A stretch of DNA of 64,000 nt. Origin: an uncultured Muribaculaceae bacterium. Lineage in GTDB: Bacteria; Bacteroidota; Bacteroidia; Bacteroidales; Muribaculaceae. Where the stretch lies: NCBI GenBank assembly GCA_910578385.1, contig CAJTQV010000008.1, forward strand, positions 1 through 64,000. The letters are read 5' to 3'. The translations under genes were made by a program, and so were the position numbers. Position 1 is the first letter of the stretch. The number at the start of each line of letters is the position of its first letter. Below are positions 25,753 through 34,423 of this stretch, piece by piece. The notes under the pieces were generated by a model, which ran no database searches, was not told the DNA's origin, and saw only the letters and a list, made by a program, of their open reading frames with translations.

Positions 25753-28038
25753 ATGGAAATACTTTTTCTGTGTATAATAATTTTCCTATTCTTGCTGGCC
25801 ATATTCGACCTCTCTGTCGGAGTCAGCAATGATGCGGTCAACTTCCTGAACTCCGCAATCGGTTCGGGAGCAGCCACTTTCAAGCGCGTGCTGATAGTCG
25901 CCTCTATCGGTGTGTTCATCGGCGCAGCCATGAGCAACGGCATGATGGAGATTGCCCGGCACGGCATTTTCAGACCGGAACATTTCTCGTTCTACGATCT
26001 GATCTGCATCTTCATGGCGGTGATGGTGACCGACATAATTCTGCTCGACATATTCAACACGCTCGGAATGCCGACATCGACAACGGTCTCTATGGTTTTC
26101 GAGCTTTTGGGTGCCACCTTTGTCGTTGCACTCATCAAGATGGCCGGCGGAATAGACCTCGGTCTCAACGAATTGCTCAACACCGAGAAAGCTCTCGCCG
26201 TAATTCTTGGAATTTTCCTGTCGGTAGCGATCGCGTTCGCATTCGGAACCATCGTGCAGTTTATTTCGAGAACGGTATTCTCCTTCAACTACCGGAGCAA
26301 ACTCAAATGGAAAATCGGACTGTTCGGGGGAATATGTCTCACAGCCATTGTGTATTTCCTTCTCATCAAGGGAGCCAAAGACCTCTCGTTCATGACACCC
26401 GAAGTGAAAGCATGGATCAAGAGCAACACCCTTCTCATAATCGGATGCAGCTTTGTGGTCTTTACCCTCCTGATGCAACTGCTCCACCTTCTTAAAGTCA
26501 ACGTTCTCAAGGTTATTGTACTGTCGGGGACATTCTCATTGGCTGTGGCTTTCGCAGGTAATGACCTCGTGAACTTCATCGGTGTTCCACTCAGCGGTCT
26601 GGCATCATATCAGGACTATATCGCCAACGGAGGAGGAGACGCAACCGGTTTTCTGATGGGTTCTCTCAACGGACCGGCCAATACTCCCGTCTATTTCCTT
26701 ATAGGAGCCGGCGTAATCATGGTCGTATCGCTTGCCACCTCGCGCAAGGCCCGCAAAGTAACCGAAACCGAAATCGGCCTTGGCAGCCAGCAGGAGGGTG
26801 AGGAGATGTTCGGTTCGTCGCGTATAGCGCGCCGTCTGGTCCGTTGGTCGCTCGCGGTGTTCTACTGGGTTCATGCGCACACTCCGGCAAGAGTGCGCGG
26901 ATGGTTCCGACGCCGCTTCAACACTGATGAGACCATCATGGAGAACGGCGCTTCGTTCGACCTCGTGCGCGGCTCGGTAAACCTTGTACTCGCAGGCGCA
27001 CTCATCGCCTTGGGCACTTCTTTAAAGCTCCCCCTCTCCACAACCTTCGTGACATTCATGGTGGCGATGGGTACCTCGCTCGCCGACCGGGCATGGGGAC
27101 GCGAAAGCGCTGTGTTCCGCATCACAGGGGTAATCTCGGTGATCGGAGGCTGGTTCATCACAGCTGGAGCTGCCTTCATCGGAGCCGGAATCATCGTGCT
27201 TCTCATGCACCTCGGAGGCATCTGGGTGATGCTTGCTCTTGCTGCTGTGACCCTGTTCCTGATTATCCGCAGCAACCGCCGTTTCAGGGACAAGAAGAAA
27301 GAGGAGGCCGGCGACACTCTTTTCCAGACCATCCTCGCTACCGAGGACAAGGAAAAGACCTGGGATCTCCTCCGCGTATACATAACCGGCGAACAGCTGA
27401 AGTTCTTCCGCTTCGCGGCAGCGAGCTACGACGTAATCACATCGGCATTTGTCAACGATAATGCCGGACAACTCCGGAAAAGCGACAACGCTCTGCTAAA
27501 CGAGAAGAGTGTGCTGAAAAACGCCCGTCGCAAAGAGACCCTATGCCTGCGCCGGGTAAGCCACGAGATGGCAATCGAGAAAAGCGCATGGTTCCATCTC
27601 AGCAATACATGCTGCATGAGCATTCTATACAACCTGAGACGAATCAACGAAATATGCCGCGAGCATGTTGACAACAACTTCCATCCCCTTCCGAAGAACC
27701 ATGTCATGGAACTTGCTGAAATCAAATCAAGTGTGCTCGGACTCTTCGACGATGTGTTCGACATGATGGATACATCGGCACCCGAGGCCGTAACCATGCT
27801 TCGCCGCAAATGCGACAGCATAAAAGATGTGGTGTCGGAAACCTACCACCGCCTCTTCACACATCTCCGCGAAGGAGACCCGGCATCGATGACCGTGGTT
27901 TATGTCTATCTCAACATGCTGCAGGAGACTCAGGAGATTGTTTCCGGTCTGAGAAAATATCTGCGTGCCTATGCTAAACTTCAGGATACAGATTTCAACA
28001 GCCGCAGAATAGCCCGAAACAGCAAGAAAGCAGGGTAA
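25753..28038 (+). CDS. Inorganic phosphate transporter, PiT family, with PhoU-like C-terminal region
   Basis: 761 aa. The two PiT signature repeats are clear: 'SVGVSNDAVNFLNSAIGSGA' (about 18-37) and 'VAFAGNDLVNFIGVPLSG' (about 270-287). About 12 membrane segments span 1-520, interrupted by a cytoplasmic loop near 335-395. The last ~230 residues are soluble and helical, rich in 'SHEMAIEKSAWFHLSN' and 'RRKCDSIKDVVSETYHRL' type helices, like a PhoU domain. Such fusions are common in Bacteroidota. It imports phosphate with H+ or Na+. The divergent PhoB/PhoR-like pair is the likely regulator. Confidence 0.92.
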   Translation: MEILFLCIIIFLFLLAIFDLSVGVSNDAVNFLNSAIGSGAATFKRVLIVASIGVFIGAAMSNGMMEIARHGIFRPEHFSFYDLICIFMAVMVTDIILLDIFNTLGMPTSTTVSMVFELLGATFVVALIKMAGGIDLGLNELLNTEKALAVILGIFLSVAIAFAFGTIVQFISRTVFSFNYRSKLKWKIGLFGGICLTAIVYFLLIKGAKDLSFMTPEVKAWIKSNTLLIIGCSFVVFTLLMQLLHLLKVNVLKVIVLSGTFSLAVAFAGNDLVNFIGVPLSGLASYQDYIANGGGDATGFLMGSLNGPANTPVYFLIGAGVIMVVSLATSRKARKVTETEIGLGSQQEGEEMFGSSRIARRLVRWSLAVFYWVHAHTPARVRGWFRRRFNTDETIMENGASFDLVRGSVNLVLAGALIALGTSLKLPLSTTFVTFMVAMGTSLADRAWGRESAVFRITGVISVIGGWFITAGAAFIGAGIIVLLMHLGGIWVMLALAAVTLFLIIRSNRRFRDKKKEEAGDTLFQTILATEDKEKTWDLLRVYITGEQLKFFRFAAASYDVITSAFVNDNAGQLRKSDNALLNEKSVLKNARRKETLCLRRVSHEMAIEKSAWFHLSNTCCMSILYNLRRINEICREHVDNNFHPLPKNHVMELAEIKSSVLGLFDDVFDMMDTSAPEAVTMLRRKCDSIKDVVSETYHRLFTHLREGDPASMTVVYVYLNMLQETQEIVSGLRKYLRAYAKLQDTDFNSRRIARNSKKAG

Positions 28039-28040
28039 TT

Positions 28041-28072
28041 TTTGCATAACCGGAATAAAAGTATTAAATTTG
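28041..28072 (+). promoter_or_regulatory. Bacteroidota promoter of the alpha-amylase gene
   Basis: TTTG (28041-28044) and TAAATTTG (28065-28072) are separated by 20 bp, an exact fit to the -33 TTTG / -7 TAnnTTTG consensus. Transcription would start near 28080 and leave a 5' leader of ~136 bases that can form two small hairpins (TTTGCC/GGCAAA around 28078-28104 and GTACC/GGTAC around 28114-28130). Confidence 0.72.
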
Positions 28073-28215
28073 CGGAGTTTGCCAACGATAGTATGGCAAA
28101 CTCCTCTCTTTTGTACCTTATAGTGGTACATTCTCCACTTCAAGAGCCGCGAGGCCCGCTTTCTATAAAAGGACTTAAAGTTAACCTAATATTAAACCTA
28201 CAAACTTTTCAACTC

Positions 28216-30396
28216 ATGAAAAAGATTTTCGGTGCTTTGGCACTGACACTCTGTCTCGGACAGGGTGCATGGGCTGCGGACTACGGTCTGCCGTCCGGAA
28301 TTCAGGAGGGTAACATCCTGCACTGCTTCAACTGGACAGCACAGGAGGTGAAAGCCAACCTGAAGAACATCGCCGAAGCCGGTTTCGGTTCAGTACAGCT
28401 CTCCCCGCTTCAGCGTCCCGACGTCAAAGCCGGTTCTCCGTGGCATGATCTTTACCGTCCCTATGACCTTGCATTCAAATCTTCAAGCTACTGTTCGGAG
28501 GCAGACCTCAAGGCACTCTGCGAGGAAGCTGCCACATATGGCATCAAGGTGATTGTGGACGTTGTCGCGAACCACGTTGACAGAACAGCCGGATACCACG
28601 ACACCTGGTGGGATGCCAACGGTCGTGTACGCTGGAACGGCGGTATAAACTACGGTGACCGCTATTCCATCACACATGGCCAGCTCGGCGACTACGGCGA
28701 CGTGAACTCCGAAGACGCGGAAGTGATAGCCCGCGGAAAGGCTTATGTGGAGAAACTGAAAAGCCTCGGTGTGAAGGGTATCCGCTGGGATGCAGCCAAG
28801 CATATCGCCACCCCGTCGGAAGGATGCAATTTCTGGAGCACCGTGACATCGGTACCCGGCATGTGGCATTACGGTGAAATTCTTAACGATGACGGCACCC
28901 CTATCAACGAATATGCAAAGTACATGAGCGTTACTGACAACCGCTATTCAAACGGAGCCGCCCAGAACAACGGCGGTATCCAGCAGGGTTACGGTGGTTC
29001 ATGGGTAGTTGACCGTGGGGTAGCCGACACCAAGGTTGTGTACTGGGGCGAGAGCCACGATACCTACTCGAACGACGAATGGAGCCAGAACGTTGACCAG
29101 AGCGTAATCGACCGTGCATATGCCTGTGTGGCTTGCCGCAACGGCGCCACCGCCCTCTACCTTGCACGCCCGAATGCAAAAGGATTCAACAACATCAAGG
29201 TCGGCAAAGGTACGGACGCTTACAAGAGCAAGGCAATCAGCGAGGTCAACAAGTTCCGCAACGCCATGGTGGGCAAAGCAGACTATTGCGAAGCCGCCGG
29301 CAACACATTCTGCGTGACCCGCGAGAATGGTGGTGCAGTGATCGTGACCAGAGGCAGTGGTCAGGTCAGCGTGGCCAACGGCGGCGGTTATTGCCCCGCA
29401 GGAACATATACCGACAAGGTTTCGGGAAACACTTTCACTGTGACATCATCTACCATCTCCGGTAATGTCGGCGCAAGCGGTATCGCAGTTCTCTATGATG
29501 GAGAAGGCGGTGGCGGCGGCGAAGGCGGCGGCGGTGAAGGTGGCGGCGAGGTAACAGAGGGTGGCCTCTGGATTCTCGGCAATCTTCCCGGCGCGGCAGG
29601 CTGGTCCACAACTCCCGGCACAGGCAAGGCCATGACCAAGACCGGAAACACATTCACTGCAAAGGATGTCGAGTTTGTCGCTGCGGCCGGTGAGTCAAAA
29701 TGCTACTTCAACCTTACCGACTACGTGGGTGCGACCTGGGATGAAACCAACATGAATGCAAACCGTTACGGCGCTGCCACCGAGGGCGTTACCCTTACAG
29801 ATGGACAGACCTCAACAATGGTCAAGTACGCGAACAATGTCGATGCCTCAGGTTGCCTTTCATGGACTGTGGCTCCCGGCAAATATGATGTGACAGCAGA
29901 CCTCTCAGCCATGACGATCAAGGTTGTCAAAGCCGGTGAAGGCGATGGCGGTGAAGGCGGCGGTGATGACAATGAGATAATCACCGACCCCTACTACTGC
30001 TATTTCGACAACACTGCAGGTTGGAATGTGAAAGTATGGGCCTGGAACGACACAGAACCCTCATGCACAGTAAATCCCAATTGGCCAGGCGACAGCATGA
30101 CCACAAAGAACGGCAAATTGTACTGGGCCGCTCCTGAAGGCAAGATTCCGACCATGATTATCTTCAGCAACAATGGCGGTGAGAAAGCTGGTGGAGGCGA
30201 CCTTGAATTTGTCAACGGAGCCACCTACCATGTAGATGGAAGCTACACCATGGACACTACCGGTGTCGAGACCATAGAGACAGCAACAGAAGCTCCTGTA
30301 TACTTCAACCTCCAGGGTGTACGTGTCGAGAATCCCTCGAACGGCATTTTTATCAAGGTTTCAGGTAACAAAACTACTAAAGTTTACGTTAAATAA
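28216..30396 (+). CDS. Secreted GH13 alpha-amylase with C-terminal starch-binding-like modules
   Basis: 726 aa from ATG 28216, where a signal peptide begins (ending GAWAAD). The (beta/alpha)8 domain (about 25-380) has GH13 region I DVVANH, nucleophile D192 (GIRWDAAKH), acid/base E221 (YGEIL) and D282 (GESHDTY). A beta-sandwich domain follows. After a Gly/Glu-rich linker (about 430-450) comes a ~120-residue module (GGLWILGNLPGAAGWS...), a second Gly/Glu linker, and a ~90-residue CBM26-like module (YYCYFDNTAGWNVKVWAWND). The end (YFNLQGVR...NGIFIKV) resembles the M6 protease tail. It cleaves alpha-1,4-glucans outside the cell. No susC/susD genes are nearby. Confidence 0.93.
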   Translation: MKKIFGALALTLCLGQGAWAADYGLPSGIQEGNILHCFNWTAQEVKANLKNIAEAGFGSVQLSPLQRPDVKAGSPWHDLYRPYDLAFKSSSYCSEADLKALCEEAATYGIKVIVDVVANHVDRTAGYHDTWWDANGRVRWNGGINYGDRYSITHGQLGDYGDVNSEDAEVIARGKAYVEKLKSLGVKGIRWDAAKHIATPSEGCNFWSTVTSVPGMWHYGEILNDDGTPINEYAKYMSVTDNRYSNGAAQNNGGIQQGYGGSWVVDRGVADTKVVYWGESHDTYSNDEWSQNVDQSVIDRAYACVACRNGATALYLARPNAKGFNNIKVGKGTDAYKSKAISEVNKFRNAMVGKADYCEAAGNTFCVTRENGGAVIVTRGSGQVSVANGGGYCPAGTYTDKVSGNTFTVTSSTISGNVGASGIAVLYDGEGGGGGEGGGGEGGGEVTEGGLWILGNLPGAAGWSTTPGTGKAMTKTGNTFTAKDVEFVAAAGESKCYFNLTDYVGATWDETNMNANRYGAATEGVTLTDGQTSTMVKYANNVDASGCLSWTVAPGKYDVTADLSAMTIKVVKAGEGDGGEGGGDDNEIITDPYYCYFDNTAGWNVKVWAWNDTEPSCTVNPNWPGDSMTTKNGKLYWAAPEGKIPTMIIFSNNGGEKAGGGDLEFVNGATYHVDGSYTMDTTGVETIETATEAPVYFNLQGVRVENPSNGIFIKVSGNKTTKVYVK

Positions 30397-30421
30397 GAGA
30401 CCGGGCTTCTGCAAAAACGGT

Positions 30422-30460
30422 CGGGAGGTACGTCATCTGACGTGCCTCCCGTTATTTTTG
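30422..30460 (+). terminator. Rho-independent terminator of the amylase gene
   Basis: A 14-bp stem, CGGGAGGTACGTCA (30422-30435) with TGACGTGCCTCCCG (30438-30451), one G-T pair and a 2-base loop, is followed by TTATTTTTG. Confidence 0.85.
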
Positions 30461-30480
30461 CGCCTATTTTAGTTAAGTAA

Positions 30481-30520
30481 GTGTGCCGGATAAATTACTG
30501 CAGTAATTTATCCGGCACAC
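30481..30520 (-). terminator. Perfect 40-bp palindrome at the end of the polysaccharide operon
   Basis: The 20 bases 30481-30500 (GTGTGCCGG... ending TTACTG) are the exact reverse complement of 30501-30520 with no loop bases; the flanks extend the match with one mismatch (AAGTAA against TCACTT). It is 19 bases beyond the stop of the last operon gene and, read on the minus strand, is followed by TTACTTAACTAAAAT. It probably terminates the long minus-strand transcript, back to back with the amylase terminator. Confidence 0.65.
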
Positions 30521-30539
30521 TCACTTATTATTTCAGTTA

Positions 30540-32465
30540 TTACCTATCGAGGGATTCGTATTTGGAATGGTGGCTTTTAAACTCGGGAACAAGGTCTTTC
30601 ATTCCGGCTACTATAGTCATGTCATCTGACTCTGTCGCAGTCTCCACAAGTGCGTCGATGCGACGCTTTATGTCGGCATAGTCATATTCGCGAACCTTGG
30701 CGACCTTTATTTTCGGATGGAAAGTGGGCAACGTGGTCTCCTTGTCGTTCAGAACCTCCTCGTAGAGCTTCTCTCCGTCGCGCAGACCTACATACTTTAT
30801 CTCTATGTCTTTAGCGCCGCTCAGTTTAATCATGCGTTTGGCAAGATCTGCAATCTTGACAGGCTCTCCCATGTCGAAGACATAAATTTCTCCACCATTG
30901 CCCATGGTTCCGGCCTCAAGCACGAGCTTGCAGGCCTCCGAAATAAGCATGAAGAAACGTATTATGTCAGGATGAGTTACCGTAAGAGGTCCGCCTGCCT
31001 TTATCTGACGTTTGAAAAGAGGTATCACCGAACCGTTGGAGCCAAGGACATTTCCGAAACGGGTTGTCACAAAACGGGTCTCACCCTTGACGGCACCATC
31101 CCTCACAGCCTTGTCGAGCGACTGTACATATATCTCACATATACGCTTGGAACAGCCCATGACGTTTGTAGGGTTCACGGCCTTGTCGGTCGAGACCATC
31201 ACAAATTTACGCGAACCGTACTTCACGGCAAGATCCGCTATTATAGATGTACCCTTGACATTGTTGACTATGCTCTCTGCCGGGTTATCCTCCATCATCG
31301 GCACATGCTTGTAGGCAGCGGCGTGGAATACATATTCAGGCCTGTAAAGGCGGAATATGTCCTCCATACGGTTCTCATGAGTGATGTCAGCCACTATGGT
31401 ATGTGCTGAAATGGATGGCCACTCCTTGGCCATGCAGAGCCGGACATCATGAAGCGGTGTCTCGGCCTGATCCACAAGAATCAGCTCGCCGGGTGCATAG
31501 GGCGCAATCTGACGGACCATCTCGCAGCCGATGCTTCCGGCAGCCCCGGTTATCAATATGCGGCGTCCGCGAATCTGGTCGCCGATTCCATCCATATCAA
31601 CCTCAATCTTGTCGCGAGGGAGAAGATCCTCGACATCTACATCCTTGAAATGGCTGAAATTAAGGTCGCTCTTGCCATCCCACTCCTGAGCCGAGCTCAT
31701 CATCAGAATCTTGATGCGGGCCTCGATAAGCATGTCCACAAACTCGCGGTCGCGACGTATGTCATTGCTTTTGAGCGGCGAGACAAGCAGACTCTTCGCA
31801 TTGCAATTGTTGAAGGCCTCAAGAATCTTGGAGCCTTTGGCATAGACACGCTTACCCATCAGACGCTTTCCGACCATATCATTCTCATCCGAAATGAATC
31901 CGGCCACTACATAAGGGGAGTCTTTCTGGTTATTGATATTCTTAGCAAGAGCCACCCCACCCTCTTTGGCTCCATAAATCAGAACCTTCTGGGTCTTGCC
32001 TCCGCGCTTCAGGCCATCATAGAGCGACTTCACCCAAATTCGCAGCGACCATATGAGCATCATGGCTACAACGGCCTCAAGAACCATATACGTCGGCTTT
32101 TGATAAACAAGCCACGACATGGAACCGGGTACAAACTGAAAAGCGACCCACTGAAAGCCGAGCGACAAGGCGAGCCCCACACCCATAGCCAGACTGACAC
32201 GTTGCAGGTCTATGAAAGAGGAGAATCTTATCACACCCGAATAGGTGTGAAACATCTTGAATCCTACAAGATAAAATATAAGGTAGAAGCTGAACGTGCC
32301 GAGCAACCTGAAAAAATGGTTGTAGGTCTGTTCAAACTCCGTGCTGAAAGCAAAGACAAGGTAATCGCTGAAGAGTATTATCAGACAGTCGAACAGGAGG
32401 ATGCTCCAATACGGAAGCGCCGCCTTCGAGAAATACCATGCCAATGCCTTTTCAATTGATTTCAT
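30540..32465 (-). CDS. Membrane-bound nucleotide-sugar 4,6-dehydratase (CapD/WbpM/PglF family)
   Basis: 641 aa. Four membrane helices at the N terminus (about 15-125), a CoA-binding-like Rossmann region (about 145-280), and an SDR domain with NAD motif G307-A-A-G-S-I-G313 and 'STDKAVNPTNVMGCSKR'. The TDK in place of the usual Y-x3-K is a feature of the WbpM/PglF group, which turn UDP-GlcNAc into UDP-4-keto-6-deoxy-GlcNAc. This feeds the DegT aminotransferase gene just upstream in the operon, giving a 4-amino-4,6-dideoxy sugar. It is the last gene of the polysaccharide operon. Confidence 0.93.
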   Translation of the reverse strand: MKSIEKALAWYFSKAALPYWSILLFDCLIILFSDYLVFAFSTEFEQTYNHFFRLLGTFSFYLIFYLVGFKMFHTYSGVIRFSSFIDLQRVSLAMGVGLALSLGFQWVAFQFVPGSMSWLVYQKPTYMVLEAVVAMMLIWSLRIWVKSLYDGLKRGGKTQKVLIYGAKEGGVALAKNINNQKDSPYVVAGFISDENDMVGKRLMGKRVYAKGSKILEAFNNCNAKSLLVSPLKSNDIRRDREFVDMLIEARIKILMMSSAQEWDGKSDLNFSHFKDVDVEDLLPRDKIEVDMDGIGDQIRGRRILITGAAGSIGCEMVRQIAPYAPGELILVDQAETPLHDVRLCMAKEWPSISAHTIVADITHENRMEDIFRLYRPEYVFHAAAYKHVPMMEDNPAESIVNNVKGTSIIADLAVKYGSRKFVMVSTDKAVNPTNVMGCSKRICEIYVQSLDKAVRDGAVKGETRFVTTRFGNVLGSNGSVIPLFKRQIKAGGPLTVTHPDIIRFFMLISEACKLVLEAGTMGNGGEIYVFDMGEPVKIADLAKRMIKLSGAKDIEIKYVGLRDGEKLYEEVLNDKETTLPTFHPKIKVAKVREYDYADIKRRIDALVETATESDDMTIVAGMKDLVPEFKSHHSKYESLDR

Positions 32466-32487
32466 TGATCAGATTTTATTTGTTAGA

Positions 32488-33753
32488 TCATCTGACAATC
32501 GCGCCTACGATTGTATCCACAATGTATCTTACGTCATCGTCCGACACGTATGGACCTGCCGGCAGACATATGCCTGTGTGGAAAAGTTCCTCGCTCACGC
32601 CGTTGCAGTATGCAGGCGAAGTCCGGTAAACCGGCTGGCGGTGCATAGGTTTCCAGAGAGGACGGGCCTCGACATTGGCCGCGTCGAGTATGACACGCAG
32701 AGCCTCGACATTGGCATTGGGCTGGCAATCTGTAGTCGCGGTGCTTGCAGCATGTGTCACTCCGGCGGCTCCACCCACAGCTCCGCTCACTACTGATGCA
32801 TAGGCATTTTCCTGTCCGCGTATTCTCAATGTAGGGTCGAGCGTGGCGGCACAAAGCCAGAAGTTCGAATCGTAACAATCTGACGGATTGCAATGCATGG
32901 TTATGCCCTCGACACCCGACAGCAGCTCGCAATAAAGCTCCTGCACATGCTTGTGGTGATTGATGTGCTCATCGATGACCGTCATCTGTCCACGTCCTAT
33001 TCCGGCACAGATGTTGCTCATGCGGTAATTGTAACCTATGTGCTCATGCTGATAGTAGGGATAACTTTCACGTGCCTGGGTAGCATAGAAAAGAATCTCC
33101 TTCTTCGCAGAATCGTCAGGACATATCAGAGCACCGCCCCCTGAGGTGGTGATCATCTTGTTTCCGTTGAATGAAAGCACTCCGTAGCGGCCGAAAGTGC
33201 CGAGCACCTGGCCATCATATTTTGAGCCGAGACCCTCGGCGGCATCCTCGATAACAGGGATACCGTAACGGTCGGCGATCTCCATGATACGGTCTATCTG
33301 ATAGGGCATACCGTAAAGCGCGACCGGTATTATCGCCTTCGGCTTGCGGCCGGTCTTGGCCATACGGTCCTTTATCGCTTCTTCAAGCAGGGCAGGATCC
33401 ATGTTCCACGATTCGCGTTCCGAGTCAACAAAGACCGGAACCGCGGCGAGATACGTAATCGGGTGACTTGATGCACAGAAAGTGAACGACTGCACAATCA
33501 CCTCATCGCCGGGACCGACTCCGCAGGCCAGCAATGCAAGGTGTACGGCAGCAGTACCTGCGCTCAATCCGACTACACGCCGGTCGAGCGAAGCACCGTT
33601 ATCCTTGTGATTCACAAATTTCTCGAGATCCTCCTCGAAGCCATTCACGTTCGGTCCCATCGGCACTACCCAGTTGGTGTCGAACGCTTCCTGTATATAG
33701 TCCATCTCCTTACCACTCATGTGCGCAAGGCAGAGATATATCCGGTTTCTCAT
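32488..33753 (-). CDS. DegT/DnrJ/EryC1/StrS aminotransferase (PglE/PerA-like)
   Basis: 421 aa. PLP lysine K199 lies in SFNGNKMITTSGGGAL and the cofactor aspartate in VIEDAAEGLG. The C-terminal 'RPLWKPMHRQPVY' is typical of the PglE/LegC group that aminates UDP-4-keto-6-deoxy sugars. Between the last strand (about 285-295) and 'NVEALRVILD' is an Ala/Gly/Ser/Thr-rich stretch of about 30 residues (VVSGAVGGAAGVTHAASTAT) that looks like an insertion of low complexity. It should act on the product of the dehydratase encoded 22 bases downstream. Confidence 0.92.
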   Translation of the reverse strand: MRNRIYLCLAHMSGKEMDYIQEAFDTNWVVPMGPNVNGFEEDLEKFVNHKDNGASLDRRVVGLSAGTAAVHLALLACGVGPGDEVIVQSFTFCASSHPITYLAAVPVFVDSERESWNMDPALLEEAIKDRMAKTGRKPKAIIPVALYGMPYQIDRIMEIADRYGIPVIEDAAEGLGSKYDGQVLGTFGRYGVLSFNGNKMITTSGGGALICPDDSAKKEILFYATQARESYPYYQHEHIGYNYRMSNICAGIGRGQMTVIDEHINHHKHVQELYCELLSGVEGITMHCNPSDCYDSNFWLCAATLDPTLRIRGQENAYASVVSGAVGGAAGVTHAASTATTDCQPNANVEALRVILDAANVEARPLWKPMHRQPVYRTSPAYCNGVSEELFHTGICLPAGPYVSDDDVRYIVDTIVGAIVR

Positions 33754-33810
33754 GTGTGTAGGTGTTATTGAAGAATCCGACGGAAGAGACGGTATAGGGC
33801 CGACGGTTCG

Positions 33811-34416
33811 TCAGATGACAATTCCATTATCTAATATAACGCATCCATGTCCCGGAAAAGTATTTATACCCACCGACATTTGCTGCAATTTCTGATACCA
33901 TTTCTGAGCCTCGGTCTTGTCGCTTTTCGGGAAAGTGGCTATCACTTTCACCCCGGGAATAAAAGAATCGCCCGTAAAAAGGCGATTACCGATTTTGTAG
34001 GTCAGACAACTTTTGTCGTGCCCCGGTGTGGCAATCACTTCAATTCCCGCATCCACGAACATCGGCAACCTCTCTCCGTCAGCGAGTTCCCGTATAAGGG
34101 GAGATTCAACTGCTATCGGATCATTATGATACCGGGAGAAGTTCCATTTCGGATTGGCAAGTGCCTCGCGCCCAAACTCCGAAGTATATACCGGCACCCC
34201 CGGGAACTCATTCATGAACCCGCGGATGCCATATATGTGATCGTAATGCGTATGAGTCAGCAACATGGCTTTTAACTTCAACCCGTTAGCCCTTATATAT
34301 CCGGCCACACGTGATACGTCGCCGAGATCCACGACAACAGCCTTCTCCAGATCGTGCACCACATAGGTGTTTGAGCTGAAGATACTGTTGATGAATCTCT
34401 CGACTTTTATATCCAT
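33811..34416 (-). CDS. Metallo-beta-lactamase fold hydrolase (glyoxalase II-like)
   Basis: 201 aa single domain. The metal motif H-x-H-x-D-H is in LTHTHYDHIYGI (about 54-65), with further ligands in 'ATPGHDKSCL' and 'FPGHG', and D in 'FTGDSF'. The family mostly hydrolyses thioesters, lactones or phosphoesters. No polysaccharide role is standard for it; in an operon that also holds two carrier proteins and a ketoacyl synthase, a thioesterase role acting on acyl-ACP is possible (inference). It lies 7 bases after the sugar transferase gene. Confidence 0.88.
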   Translation of the reverse strand: MDIKVERFINSIFSSNTYVVHDLEKAVVVDLGDVSRVAGYIRANGLKLKAMLLTHTHYDHIYGIRGFMNEFPGVPVYTSEFGREALANPKWNFSRYHNDPIAVESPLIRELADGERLPMFVDAGIEVIATPGHDKSCLTYKIGNRLFTGDSFIPGVKVIATFPKSDKTEAQKWYQKLQQMSVGINTFPGHGCVILDNGIVI

Positions 34417-34423
34417 AATACTA

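Noticed and set aside
29505..29560. GGC/GAA-rich repeat in the amylase gene as a CRISPR-like or satellite array
   Set aside because: It is in frame, encodes the Gly/Glu linker and has no unique spacers.
33534..33771. Small plus-strand frames opposite the DegT aminotransferase start
   Set aside because: Shadows of a gene with a confirmed PLP lysine and regular start.
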